Shown here piece after piece: positions 1 through 9,519 of a DNA stretch of 64,000 nt. Position 1 is the first letter of the stretch, and each line of letters opens with the position of its first letter. Both the position numbers and the translations under genes were made by a program. Source of the stretch: Fundicoccus sp052116145 (GTDB taxonomy: Bacteria; Bacillota; Bacilli; Lactobacillales; Aerococcaceae); the NCBI RefSeq assembly GCF_052116145.1, contig NZ_JBQKLQ010000003.1:1-64000 (forward strand), read 5' to 3'. Under the pieces are notes generated by a model. That model was not told the origin of the DNA. It saw only the letters and a list, made by a program, of their open reading frames with translations, and did no database searches.

Positions 1-525
1 AATTTTGACTTGTATGAGAATTGAATGGTGAAAATTAGTTAGGGTGACTTGTTTTCACTCGAGTTTTTAATCTTACTGGTAAATCCAGCTTTAATGTGTC
101 GACTCGACGCGTCAGTCGGCATAATAGATGGGGGAGACTGTCGACTCAACGCGTCAGTCGGCACATAAAAATCAGAATTTTGACTTGTATGAGAATTGAA
201 TGGTGAAAATTAGTTAGGGTGACTTGTTTTCACTCGAGTTTTTAATCTTACTGGTAAATCCAGCTTTAATGTGTCGACTCGACGCGCCAGTCGGCACAAT
301 AGAGGGGGGAGACTGTCGACTCGACGCGTCAGTCGGCACATTAAAATCAGGGTTTTGACTTGTATGGGAATTGAATGGTGAAACTTAGTTAGGGGGACTT
401 GTTTTCACTCGAGCTTTTAATCTTGCTGGTAAATCCAGTTTCAATGTGTCGACTCGAGTAATGAGTCGATAGAATAGATGGGGGAAACTGTCGACTCGAC
501 GTATGAGTTGACACGTTAAGAGCGT
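1..525. repeat. Three tandem copies of a 175-bp unit
   Basis: Units begin near 1, 176 and 351; the first two are nearly identical and the third has diverged, mostly in its second half. Each unit carries two copies of a motif TGTCGACTCGACGCGTCAG about 40-50 bp apart. In unit 2 these are enclosed by a 15-bp inverted repeat (TTTAATGTGTCGACT against AGTCGGCACATTAAA, one mismatch), so a long hairpin is possible. The array continues to the left edge of the window, so more copies may lie outside. No reading frame runs through it. Confidence 0.93.
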
Positions 526-540
526 TTTACTAAAACACAG

Positions 541-576
541 AAAAAAGCCCGACCACCATAGGAAGGTGCCGGGCTT
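541..576 (-). terminator. Rho-independent terminator after the DUF2207 gene
   Basis: On the minus strand an imperfect GC-rich stem (AAGCCCGGCACC against GGTGGTCGGGCTT) is followed by a run of six T. It lies about 20 bp past the stop codon of the DUF2207 gene. Confidence 0.85.
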
Positions 577-595
577 ACAATGAGTCTTTATTTAC

Positions 596-2536
596 TTAGA
601 AACCGCCTGAACTGGTTCCGCCACCAGATCCACCTGATGAACCACCAGAGAAGCCACCACCGAAACCTCCTGTGTTCGAGCCACTGCTGCCTGAACTTTT
701 AGGTGCAGCTGAAGCTACTGAGCTGCTGACTGAGTTACGCATCATTGAAGTCATAATATAAGGGTTGCTGTAAAAACCTCGACCTAAATGACCTGTTTCT
801 AATTCCGCTTGCGAGAACTCGATGGCCATTGCTTCGGTTACTTTATCTGCCACACCTAAAGAAATCGCATAGACAAGGTAAGCTTCCCATAATGGAAGTG
901 ATGCAATTTCACGCATATTGAAGTTTCCGATATCGTTCAACATGTTCTTAAAGCCATCCCACATTTGACGCTGTTCATCTTCTTTTGCAGAACGAATCGG
1001 TCTAACAACATTAAGGATTACTAAGACAATCCCCCAGACCAAACTGATTACTGCCATTCCTAAGTAAGCCATCAACAGCGTGCCCATTTGGGATAAGACT
1101 GGCCATTGAAGTACCTCTACCGCAAAGATTAGGTAAACTAATACTAATGTCGTAATAATTGGTGCAAACAGACTAAGGACTGCTAATACCACACTGTTCA
1201 AGCGTGTCGATGAAGGTTGTTCTGAAATTAAAGGTCCTTGAATATGAGCATCTTGTGCGAATTGTGTCCATTTAGAATATTGTTTCTTCTGGAAGGACGT
1301 TGATTTTTTCGTTTTATCTTCCAGTTCTTCTAAGGATATTTGCTCTAAACCGTCTGGCAGAATATAATCTAAAGCGCGTTTTTCATGATAAAGCAATTTA
1401 TCAACGCTGACTGGATTATCTTTACGTTTGACTAGAACCGTTGACTTCTCGCCACCAAAGCCTAATAAGCCTCGTTTTTCTTTTGGTATTTCTTCTAGTG
1501 ATAAATACCCTTTACGCGCCAAGTCCATGACAGTAGCTGAGAAATCATCGGTTGTTGGATTCGAACGATAATAGGCTGTCGCCATCAAAGCCGGTGTAAT
1601 ATCTTCCGGCAGTTCATAGATATGTTTGGGTAACTTAACGGGGTTAGGGTTCAACTGTTTACGTTTAGTGAAATAATACCAAGTCCCGTACACACTGATT
1701 AAGATTGGTAACAGCATACCACCAATCAGAAAGAGTTGGTTTTTACGCTTATCTTTTTGGAACTGTTTTAAGTCTTTTTGTACTTGTGCCTCACTTGTGG
1801 AGATGATTTCTTCTTTCATAGGTTCATCCACAACATTCGGGTTGTTTGGTGTCATTGCTAGTGGAAAAATGGTTTGAACTTCTACAAATTGTGACGATGT
1901 ACGATCAGGAATGGTAGCAGTGACAACGCTTTTTCCATCTTCTTCGGAAAGCTGTATATCTCCTTGTGCCGCACCGTAACCCCAAGCTCTGAAATCATCT
2001 GGGTTCTCCACGAGTTCTGGGAGCACTATTTTGACAGTGACGTCAGTAGTGTAGTCGTTGGTTCCGAAGCGGCGGTTTAAGTCGGCTGTGTCGGCGTAGT
2101 TGGTAACGAGGGCCGCAATTTCATATTCGTAAACGAAGTCTACGCTTTCGTTGCGGGCTCGGTTATACACTCTAAAATCGATTAAACCGGCATATTCGCG
2201 GTCGCTGACGTTATAAGTGCCTTGGCCTGCCGAGTCACCTTCTTCAAAATAAGTAATGTCGCCGTTGGCCTCGCGTACACCAATTCGATAGTTTTCGAGT
2301 TCATAGCCGTCGTAGTCCAATGTGAAGAGTGCACCGTTCATATAATCGACGTCATAGGTTTGAATATCCGTAAATTTAACGTTCCCGTTGGGGAGGATTT
2401 CCGCCACGATGTCTTGTTTAGGAATTGTAAAAGACACGTCCTGTGCGTTTGCTTGATTGGCGGGAATTAGCCACAGGGCCAATAGTGCGACAATAAGTGT
2501 CAGTATTCTTGTAAAGTGTGTCTGTGTTTGTTTCAA
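596..2536 (-). CDS. DUF2207 family membrane protein, copy 1
   Basis: Predicted surface/membrane protein of the DUF2207 family; its biochemical function is not established. A signal peptide (about residues 10-32, ending ANA) is followed by the extracytoplasmic DUF2207 domain to about residue 240, a membrane segment near 270-290, a cytoplasmic stretch, two more membrane segments near 455-515, and a Gly/Ser-rich C-terminal tail (GGFGGGFSGG and similar), as is common in this family. I chose TTG at 2536 because GCAGGTGG lies 5-6 bases upstream and the same arrangement precedes the ATG of the intact paralogue at 6879; a GTG at 2545 is the longer alternative with a poorer ribosome site. It is the last of four tandem paralogues and is followed by a terminator. 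Confidence 0.85.
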   Translation of the reverse strand: MKQTQTHFTRILTLIVALLALWLIPANQANAQDVSFTIPKQDIVAEILPNGNVKFTDIQTYDVDYMNGALFTLDYDGYELENYRIGVREANGDITYFEEGDSAGQGTYNVSDREYAGLIDFRVYNRARNESVDFVYEYEIAALVTNYADTADLNRRFGTNDYTTDVTVKIVLPELVENPDDFRAWGYGAAQGDIQLSEEDGKSVVTATIPDRTSSQFVEVQTIFPLAMTPNNPNVVDEPMKEEIISTSEAQVQKDLKQFQKDKRKNQLFLIGGMLLPILISVYGTWYYFTKRKQLNPNPVKLPKHIYELPEDITPALMATAYYRSNPTTDDFSATVMDLARKGYLSLEEIPKEKRGLLGFGGEKSTVLVKRKDNPVSVDKLLYHEKRALDYILPDGLEQISLEELEDKTKKSTSFQKKQYSKWTQFAQDAHIQGPLISEQPSSTRLNSVVLAVLSLFAPIITTLVLVYLIFAVEVLQWPVLSQMGTLLMAYLGMAVISLVWGIVLVILNVVRPIRSAKEDEQRQMWDGFKNMLNDIGNFNMREIASLPLWEAYLVYAISLGVADKVTEAMAIEFSQAELETGHLGRGFYSNPYIMTSMMRNSVSSSVASAAPKSSGSSGSNTGGFGGGFSGGSSGGSGGGTSSGGF

Positions 2537-2650
2537 TGGAGCCACCTGCTTTCTTTTGATTTGGGCTTTTTATTTTTTTACCAGAGGTCTTCGTAGGGTT
2601 CTGCTGTTTTCATTCGTTCGTCCAAATTTGTTTCTGCAACTTGGTGAGGG

Positions 2651-3362
2651 TTATCCGGGAAGTGGTTGATCGCGTTTGCTTGTGGCGGCTTCTTCTGTGG
2701 TGTTTGTTGAGTCGACACCAGATGACTCGCTTACTTTTGAAGTTTCAGATGATGCTACCTCTTCAGCTTCTTGTTTAGTTGAGTCTTCTGTTTCCTCGAC
2801 TGAACAATCTAAGCCGTCTGGTAACATCAGGCGTACGGTTAACTGGTATCATCTTGCAAGGGATCGCCGTTTGCTTTCAGTGTTTCGATCACTGACACGT
2901 CTTCATAATTAGGGACAAAGTTTTCAAAATCATAATGAAGGATTAAGCCATACTCCGTGCCATAACCGATTATTTGAAGGTCAATCATTAGGGGCCCTTC
3001 TTCAGAATAAGCGTGATAATGATTCACCGCTCTTTGATCACCCGATTCGACCGGCTACCTTTCACCTGTTTCTAGATTGATGATTTCTATCTCTAAATTT
3101 AAGTCGTCTATGTTAAACGCCTTGCTTGTGCTTGATAATATGTCCTTTAGCATACTGCTCGTTTGATAAATCATATCGGTCAATTCAAAGTTCTTTGGGC
3201 CACATAATGAAGTCGGTCCTCAATTTTAGCTGAGTCATCTGGTGCCATTTGAATCGTTAAATGTTGTTCGGTTACTAGGTTAGCAAAACTCAAGGCTTCA
3301 GTCGTTTTCAAAGGTAAGAATGCAACAATCACCATCAACAAGATGAGTATTTGGGGCTTCAT
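2651..3362 (-). pseudogene. Decayed DUF2207 paralogue (copy 2)
   Basis: A start at ATG 3362 with AGTGGGAGAAA upstream gives a good signal peptide (MKPQILILLMVIVAF, cleavage after TEA) and a DUF2207-like beginning, but the frame ends at 3180. The next frame continues with related sequence through an in-frame TAG near 3053 to NHYHAYSEEG and FENFVPNYEDVSVI, which match FVTTYQDVAVL of copy 3. It stops at 2839, and a third frame carries LMLPDGLDCSVEE down to a stop at 2651. At least two frameshifts and one internal stop therefore break the gene. It lacks the membrane region of the intact copies, so only the extracytoplasmic half is represented. Confidence 0.8.
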
Positions 3363-3449
3363 ATCATTTTCTCCCACTTTCCTAGATGACAGTCGCATGC
3401 TTGGTGTGATAATAGGCTGCGGCATAGCTATTCTTGTTTAGTTCGGATG

Positions 3450-4196
3450 CTACTTCTTATTCAGTCTGCGTTCAGAAAAGTCATTAGGATTCTTCGGAAA
3501 AAAGCTGGCTGCCACTTGGATTGTCAGGGCCGTCTCGCTTGTCATCGCTTCAGAAGGGATGCCTACACGAATCATGTGACGATTCCCCTGTCTTTCAATG
3601 GTGACTTGTCCTTCTTCGCTTGTGTTGGTTAGTTGAGCTGAGATGGCTACTTCTTGCGTTTGAGCATCTTGTTGTGGCAAGGTGGGTAACAAGAGTGTGC
3701 CAGTGAAATCCGCCTCTTCTTGGATGATACTTGCGTCTGTTTGTAAGGTCGTCAATACAGCCACATCTTGATAAGTGGTCACAAAATTATCGATCACATA
3801 CTCGAAAACAAAGGTGACTTTTTCATGTTGTGACTCGTAATTTAATTGCAGTCTTTGTTGGTCATCCGTAACTTTCGTGATCTGGTAACTTAAAGGCTCG
3901 TACTTATCGGTTAATCGTAACGCTTGCTTCGTTTGCGTTGTTGGGTCGATAAGGCTGACAGAAAGCTTCCTTACATCATAATCTAGTAGATGGAGCGTGT
4001 GGTGAAATGTCTTTGCATGGTAGGATGTATAAGTTAACCTATCCGATACTTTTGCACTGCCATCCTCTTGCAAATCAATCGTCAATTTCTGCTCATTTGT
4101 TATGTAGGCAATATCCAATGCACGCGCATGACGTGCCGTCGTAAAGAACATGACACTCCTGACAATGTTCGAAACAATTGCTTCTCTTTGTTCCAT
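3450..4196 (-). CDS. Truncated DUF2207 paralogue (copy 3), extracytoplasmic domain only
   Basis: This 248-residue product aligns with the first 240 or so residues of the two intact DUF2207 proteins (DGSAKVSDRLTY, FEYVIDNFVTTYQDVAVL, FPKNPNDFSE) and then stops, without the membrane anchor and cytoplasmic part. Its start region is weakly hydrophobic (VRSVMFFTTARHARA); this may be a damaged signal peptide. AGGAGGTG lies about 12 bases before the ATG, a rather long spacing. The reading frame is intact across the domain, so it could still give a small protein, but truncation at both ends and its position beside a clear pseudogene suggest a gene on its way out. Only 87 bp separate it from the start of copy 2. 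Confidence 0.6.
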   Translation of the reverse strand: MEQREAIVSNIVRSVMFFTTARHARALDIAYITNEQKLTIDLQEDGSAKVSDRLTYTSYHAKTFHHTLHLLDYDVRKLSVSLIDPTTQTKQALRLTDKYEPLSYQITKVTDDQQRLQLNYESQHEKVTFVFEYVIDNFVTTYQDVAVLTTLQTDASIIQEEADFTGTLLLPTLPQQDAQTQEVAISAQLTNTSEEGQVTIERQGNRHMIRVGIPSEAMTSETALTIQVAASFFPKNPNDFSERRLNKK

Positions 4197-4926
4197 CAGT
4201 CTCCATCACCTCCTCAATAGTCTGTTGTAAAGTGTATAATTCTGTCTAATTCTTGTCCTGATGCGTCTTGAGCACATGCTTTATCTATATTTTACCAATT
4301 TTAATCAATTATTAACACTAAAGACCACTAAGAGACGACTTGACTTTTAGTGAGTGCCTTGTCGTGTGTCATTATTGACTCGTATGAGTGAGGTTGGGCA
4401 CTTAAGGCGTTACTCGTTTTCTAAGCATAACGCCCAGTTAATTGGGAAAGAATCAGCTGTCAGCCACTGCTATTTCCGATGGTTTTTATGAAAGCTTTCT
4501 TTTTTTCAAACGTCGAGAGTTGGCGTAAGCACTCCTCTTGATGTTCGTTCTTTGTGGCAGACTGCCTTAGTTTAGGAAGCGTAGTAAAGTCTTTATATTG
4601 CTTGTTTATTTTCACCGATACTTGTCGTGTGTTGTCAGTATGCCTTAGACTTCTTTCTAAAATTGTTGCACTATGAACCATGACCTATAAACAACGTCCA
4701 TCAATCCTCAAAACCGCTTATCCCCCCATCCAGCTCATCCCAAGCCAGAACGCTCTAACGTAACCCAACAACGCAAGCCAACAAAAAAAACGAGCAGATT
4801 CATCATCCACTCGCCCCTATTGACTAAATCCACTAAAATCTAAAAGCACATCTAGTATCGATTCACTTACCCTTCACCACGCCACTGACCACTAAGCCAG
4901 CATCATCTGCGCATGCCAGAAATTCT
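4197..4926. other. 730-bp intergenic stretch
   Basis: No convincing gene. A 73-codon frame at 4460-4681 has no ribosome site and no recognisable features. The only structured element I can support is the terminator at 4782-4815. AGTGAGTGCC near 4350 and GGGCACTT near 4395 are short inverted sequences of unclear meaning. Confidence 0.5.
4782..4815 (-). terminator. Likely terminator after DUF2207 copy 4
   Basis: On the minus strand an imperfect stem built from CGAG..GAT and ATC..CTCG is followed by eight T. It lies about 110 bp downstream of the stop of the DUF2207 gene at 4927. Confidence 0.55.
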
Positions 4927-6879
4927 TTATGAACCTCCACTGTAACCATTGGCATTACTACCTGGATCGATTGCAGATAAAGTATTCGCAATCGACGTTC
5001 TCATCACACTACTAATCAGATGTGGTTGGGTAATCAGATGGCTATCCAAATTCAAACTCTGTAATTCCTCTTGACTATATTGTTGATTTAAAACTTCGAG
5101 TAAATCATCAATCACTCCAAGAGACACTGCATAGGCAAGGGACTCTTCCCAAGAAGCTAAACGAGCGACTTTTCGAACATCGATGTCTTGAATATCCGTC
5201 AACATTTTAGAGAAAGCCTGCCATTCTTGACGCGTGCGATCTTGCTCGGCAGTCACAATCGGACGTCGTCCCCTTAAGATATTCAACCAAATGCTGGCTG
5301 CCAGAGATAGTAGAAAGACGATAACCGATAGGGTAATCAAACCATTCGCTTTCACTTCCACTGCTACAAAGACACCTAACAAGCCCATCCCAAAAGAGAT
5401 CAACAAAGACGCGATACTCCAGATTTGAGCTGCACTCGCTTCTGGTAACTTGCGACCACGGCGTTTCGTCCCATTCAACTCCGCATAGTCAGAAAACTTC
5501 TTCCAATTAACTTGTTGAGTCTTACGGAAATCTTTATCCTTCTTCGAGCGTTCCTCCATTTGTTCTAGAGTCACCCAATCCACAGTCTTATCGCCATGTG
5601 AGTCATCTGCCAATAACTGACGAGCGATATCATGCTTAGCCGCTAAGGCTTCCGCTTGGATGCCCGTCATTATATAATTTAATACTTGGCGTTCATGTAA
5701 TAAAAGTGGCGCCATCCCACCAACAGTCACACCTAAAGCGGTTGGCGAATCTTTCGCATAGTCGCGCCCCATTGAAATCTTTATGGTCGAACTCTCACCA
5801 TCACCGAAAACGCCACGTCGCTCTTTGCGAACTTCCGTTAACTCCACAAAGCCTTTACGAGCTAAATCCAGTAAAGTCGCAGTAAAGTCGTCCGCATTCG
5901 GCTTGCCACGAAAGACTGAAGTAGCCATAATCGCCGGCGTAATTCCCGCTTCAGGTAGAACATATAAATGCTCCGGTAATACTTGACGGTTAGGGTTCAT
6001 CTTTTCGCGTGCTCGGAAATAATAACCGTAAGCTGCCAAGACACTCAATGGACCGAACACAATACTGCCCATCAACAACATCAAATGACGATTACGTTTT
6101 TGTTCAAATGCCGCCAATTCCGCATCCGCCAAAGACGTTTCGTCAGCAATGATTTCAGAACGCATACTTTTTTCAATCACATTCACATTATGTGGCGTTA
6201 AACTGACTGGGAAAATCGCATTCACTTCAACCGCTTGATTAGCCGGATTGTCATCGATCGTCAAATGAATCACACTACGATTATTTTCGACCGTCAAAAA
6301 GACCTCACTATTCGTCGCGCTATGTAACCACGCTTTGAAATTCTCTTGATTGTTCACGACACCTGGCAGGAATATTCTGGCAGTGACATCATGCGAGTAA
6401 GCAATTTTATCATTGACCAATTCATAGCTAAGATTCGCCGTATCCGCATAATTAGTCACCAGAAAATCCAACGTATATTCGAAAATAAAACGCATCTGCA
6501 CACCTTCGAGTGGATAATGCGCACGAAAAGTTGTTCCGAAGCTTGTCTGTTCAGCCGAAAAAGTATTCGGCGACGCGCTGTAATTCTCGTTTAAATAGGT
6601 AATCTCGCCGTCTTTTTCAGTCTGCACGCCGACTCGATAATTGCGAATCGCATACCCCTCATGACTGAGATCAAACTGCACCTCATCTAACCGCTTAACG
6701 TCATAAATAAACGTGTTCACAAAACTAACCGCCCCGCTGGCTTCAACTTGCGCTACGACATCTTGCTCAGTAATCGCAAAACTCGCATCCTCTGCTTGAA
6801 CACTCAAGGAAACGCCTGTCCCCAAGCAAACAAAGCCTATTAAACTCACTAGCATCAGCCAACGTAATAGTTGTTTCAT
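4927..6879 (-). CDS. DUF2207 family membrane protein, copy 4
   Basis: Intact paralogue of the gene at 596-2536 with the same plan: signal peptide (MKQLLRWLMLVSLIGFVCLG, cleavage near VQA), extracytoplasmic DUF2207 domain to about residue 230, a membrane segment near 265-285, a cytoplasmic stretch, two membrane segments near 485-535, and a short C-terminal tail ending NGYSGGS. The tail is much less glycine-rich than in copy 1. ATG 6879 is preferred over GTG 6888 because AGAGGTGG lies 5 bases before it. It is the first of four tandem paralogues and lies downstream of yycI behind a terminator, so it is probably transcribed separately from the WalRK operon. The function of the family is unknown; DUF2207 and LemA genes are often found together, and lemA is 22 kb away here. 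Confidence 0.85.
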   Translation of the reverse strand: MKQLLRWLMLVSLIGFVCLGTGVSLSVQAEDASFAITEQDVVAQVEASGAVSFVNTFIYDVKRLDEVQFDLSHEGYAIRNYRVGVQTEKDGEITYLNENYSASPNTFSAEQTSFGTTFRAHYPLEGVQMRFIFEYTLDFLVTNYADTANLSYELVNDKIAYSHDVTARIFLPGVVNNQENFKAWLHSATNSEVFLTVENNRSVIHLTIDDNPANQAVEVNAIFPVSLTPHNVNVIEKSMRSEIIADETSLADAELAAFEQKRNRHLMLLMGSIVFGPLSVLAAYGYYFRAREKMNPNRQVLPEHLYVLPEAGITPAIMATSVFRGKPNADDFTATLLDLARKGFVELTEVRKERRGVFGDGESSTIKISMGRDYAKDSPTALGVTVGGMAPLLLHERQVLNYIMTGIQAEALAAKHDIARQLLADDSHGDKTVDWVTLEQMEERSKKDKDFRKTQQVNWKKFSDYAELNGTKRRGRKLPEASAAQIWSIASLLISFGMGLLGVFVAVEVKANGLITLSVIVFLLSLAASIWLNILRGRRPIVTAEQDRTRQEWQAFSKMLTDIQDIDVRKVARLASWEESLAYAVSLGVIDDLLEVLNQQYSQEELQSLNLDSHLITQPHLISSVMRTSIANTLSAIDPGSNANGYSGGS

Positions 6880-6961
6880 GTACTCCACCTCTCACAAAAT
6901 AGTACTCTCATCTTATCAGATTTACGCCCCAAATCATAGGACAGGCGGCCGTAAAAAAGAT

Positions 6962-6994
6962 AAAAAATCACAGAAAACGTTCGTTTCCTGCGAC
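6962..6994 (-). terminator. Terminator of the walRK-yycHI operon
   Basis: On the minus strand TCGCAGGAAAC pairs with GTTTTCTGTGA (wobbles allowed) around a GAAC loop, followed by TTTTTTATC and more T. It lies about 40 bp past the yycI stop and ends the operon before DUF2207 copy 4. Confidence 0.85.
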
Positions 6995-7034
6995 TTATTT
7001 AACAATATGATGAATCACTGTCTGGCGTTCGCCA

Positions 7035-7889
7035 TTAGCGTGATTGATTGGACTTGGTCTCAGCAACAAAGCCTCTGACGGCATCCACTATCACGGAATT
7101 CGTAATCGTCCCTTCGTGACGATAATAAATGATTTCCCAGGCCGGTGTGTAAATATTAAAATTGTCCGTCTCCAATGAGCGATAGTAACTCAAGTTAGCC
7201 GACACAATTTCGGAATCATTCGGCAAATAGGTTTCAATACGGCGCTCAAGAATATTAATCGCTTCTTGTGATGAAATTAAGGCTTTCGGCTCTTCCAGAA
7301 CGGTATAGTCACTCTGGTATGTTTGCGTATAGCCAATCATATTGAAGTTATCATCAAAAATAACACGAATCTCACTACTGCCGTCGACAATCGGTGTCCC
7401 ATCTGCAGCTGTCATTCGACAGAAAAGAATGCCTTCTTGATTGGAATACCAATAGTTGCCGTAGGCTTGGCCATTAATAAACATTGTTTCATCTAATAGA
7501 TACTTCTCGCGGAATATCTGTGCATTTTCAGCGGATATTCCTTTGGTTGTTTCAGTAATTTCAAAATCCAAAGTCACTGGTTCGATAAAAGTGCTGGTTA
7601 AAAGACCTTCACGGTTGAGACTATAACGCTGGTTTTTCAATTGAGATTGTTGTTCACGCAAGTAATTATTCGGTTCTGTTTTAATCAATGGCAAGTATTC
7701 GGTGTCGCCACTTAAATCCGGACGAATAATTACCCCGCGGTTTCGCATATCTTGCACCACACTAACGGCAGACATATCCGTTGTTTTTTGTGACTGGATG
7801 GGGATTCGGTCAATCAATAAAAAGACTAGGTAGACGTTAAAAGCTAGGAAAAATACGACTAGCAACTTTTGAATTCGATTAAAATCCAT
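7035..7889 (-). CDS. yycI: WalRK accessory membrane protein YycI
   Basis: Single-pass membrane protein with an N-terminal anchor (LLVVFFLAFNVYLVFLLI, about residues 9-27) and an extracytoplasmic YycI domain. In Bacillus and Staphylococcus YycI and YycH bind the sensor kinase WalK in the membrane and tune its activity; the role here rests on that family knowledge and the gene order. ATG 7889 is chosen over GTG 7898 because AGGAGGTGG is correctly spaced before it. The start overlaps the end of yycH by about 11 bp, so translation is probably coupled. In many relatives walJ (yycJ) follows; here a terminator and an unrelated gene follow. Confidence 0.92.
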   Translation of the reverse strand: MDFNRIQKLLVVFFLAFNVYLVFLLIDRIPIQSQKTTDMSAVSVVQDMRNRGVIIRPDLSGDTEYLPLIKTEPNNYLREQQSQLKNQRYSLNREGLLTSTFIEPVTLDFEITETTKGISAENAQIFREKYLLDETMFINGQAYGNYWYSNQEGILFCRMTAADGTPIVDGSSEIRVIFDDNFNMIGYTQTYQSDYTVLEEPKALISSQEAINILERRIETYLPNDSEIVSANLSYYRSLETDNFNIYTPAWEIIYYRHEGTITNSVIVDAVRGFVAETKSNQSR

Positions 7890-9519
7890 CTGCCCCACCT
7901 CCTGGCTCTTTCAATAAAGCAGTCGAATGATGTGCCACTTTAACCAAATTATTCCATCTAGTTGAACGTGGACTGTAAGGCAAAAGTAACGCTTCCCCTT
8001 TACCAGGCGCAATCACATCCTGATTCAGTCCGGCATAAACAGGCGCTGACAGAGTGTCGCTATAAATCGCTTGTGACGTCATAAAGGTATAATCTGTCCC
8101 ATCACCATTGCCACTTTCACTGTTGCCGTTTTGACTCGTTAATTCAGCCACCGTCCCATCACGGACTTGTTCGATTGAATAGTAATTATTATTGATATGG
8201 AACATCCATTTAGGTACTAATGTTACCGTCTTAAAGTTCTCCATATCACTTTGCCATTCATAACCTAAAACGATATTGGTAAAGTTAGCAAAGGATAAAC
8301 CTTGTTCCGTTAACAATGCTTCGATTTGCGGACCAGACTCAATGTCATAAACTCGACTCAAGTCATGAATATGCGTCCCAATGGTGACTAAAGGCATTTG
8401 ATAACGATAGACTTCAATGTGCGGATTCGTTCTCAGTGTCACTCGCGTTGCACCATATTCAGCTAAACTAGGTGCTGAATATATCGGCAAACCATTTAGA
8501 AAACGACGATACGTGACCGTATTATTATACTCAGAGTAAAGACGAATGTCGCTCGGCCAATATTCATAAGTTTGAATGTAAGAGAAACTAAAACGTACTT
8601 TTTCTTCTGGCAGAACAAATTCACGATTAATACTGTTTGATTCTTGATTTGAGGAAATCGAATGATTAATATTCATTACATTGGTCGCATCATTAATTTG
8701 GAGCGAGGTTAGCAATGTATAATAACTTCTGACCGAATTCGCATCCGGCTCAGAAATATCGTAATTATTATTGGGGAAAACATCATCTAAAAACAGACTA
8801 TCCGGTAATTTATCGAGTGTATAAATTTGCGAAGACGCAATCGTCTCGTAAATTGGTAAGTAGACTGAGTTTACGCCTAATTCATAGTGAGCCACTGGCA
8901 ACCACTGCTCATTACGCACCGCATCAACAATACTTAATATTTCTGCCGCTAATTCTGGCTCCTTGAACTTAGCCGTTAAATAAGAATAGTTACTGGTATC
9001 GACGAGATATACTGAATCGTCTCCATCTCTTGGTATCACAATTCGGTTCAATTCAAATTGAGTTGAAATTGTCTCAGGCATGCTGATAATTGATTTCAAG
9101 GACAGGACTGAAAACTTGGTTGGGTAAATCAGTTGTAAGTAATCATTATTGACGATTTCTTGGAACATGACAGGATTAGTTTCCACACTGTTAGACGCTA
9201 CTTCTATGGCTTGATTACCTAGCAATTCCATAACGTTTTGTAAAGTGTCATAATTATTGACATCATATAAAGCTTCCGCTTCATTAACAATGAGTTTATA
9301 AGGTGTGATGATCTCATCCACTGTTGGATTCGCCAGTTCGTAATAATCATCGGCATCTTCAATTGGTTCACTCGTTGACGTCGTGATGACTGTCTCTCCT
9401 TCAAATTGGTTCAACCAACGGTTTAATAAACTAGTGTTGAACAATAAAAAATAGACTAACATCAAGTTAATGCCTAGTAAAATGACAACAATAATCGAGG
9501 TTATAGATAATTTTTTCAT
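7879..9519 (-). CDS. yycH: WalRK accessory membrane protein YycH
   Basis: About 546 residues, somewhat longer than the roughly 450 residues usual for YycH. One N-terminal membrane segment (about residues 8-28) is followed by a long extracytoplasmic domain that includes an acidic, Asn/Ser-rich insertion (for example SQNGNSESGNGDG near residue 470). YycH acts with YycI on the WalK kinase at the cell membrane. The ATG overlaps the TGA of walK (ATGA), and the yycI start lies inside its 3' end, so the genes form a tightly coupled operon. The C-terminal 20 or so residues, ending GGGADGF, look family-unlike and may only reflect the overlap with yycI. Confidence 0.9.
   Translation of the reverse strand: MKKLSITSIIVVILLGINLMLVYFLLFNTSLLNRWLNQFEGETVITTSTSEPIEDADDYYELANPTVDEIITPYKLIVNEAEALYDVNNYDTLQNVMELLGNQAIEVASNSVETNPVMFQEIVNNDYLQLIYPTKFSVLSLKSIISMPETISTQFELNRIVIPRDGDDSVYLVDTSNYSYLTAKFKEPELAAEILSIVDAVRNEQWLPVAHYELGVNSVYLPIYETIASSQIYTLDKLPDSLFLDDVFPNNNYDISEPDANSVRSYYTLLTSLQINDATNVMNINHSISSNQESNSINREFVLPEEKVRFSFSYIQTYEYWPSDIRLYSEYNNTVTYRRFLNGLPIYSAPSLAEYGATRVTLRTNPHIEVYRYQMPLVTIGTHIHDLSRVYDIESGPQIEALLTEQGLSFANFTNIVLGYEWQSDMENFKTVTLVPKWMFHINNNYYSIEQVRDGTVAELTSQNGNSESGNGDGTDYTFMTSQAIYSDTLSAPVYAGLNQDVIAPGKGEALLLPYSPRSTRWNNLVKVAHHSTALLKEPGGGADGF

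Noticed and set aside
4460..4681. 73-codon minus-strand frame
   Set aside because: No ribosome site, no signal or domain; ordinary intergenic sequence.
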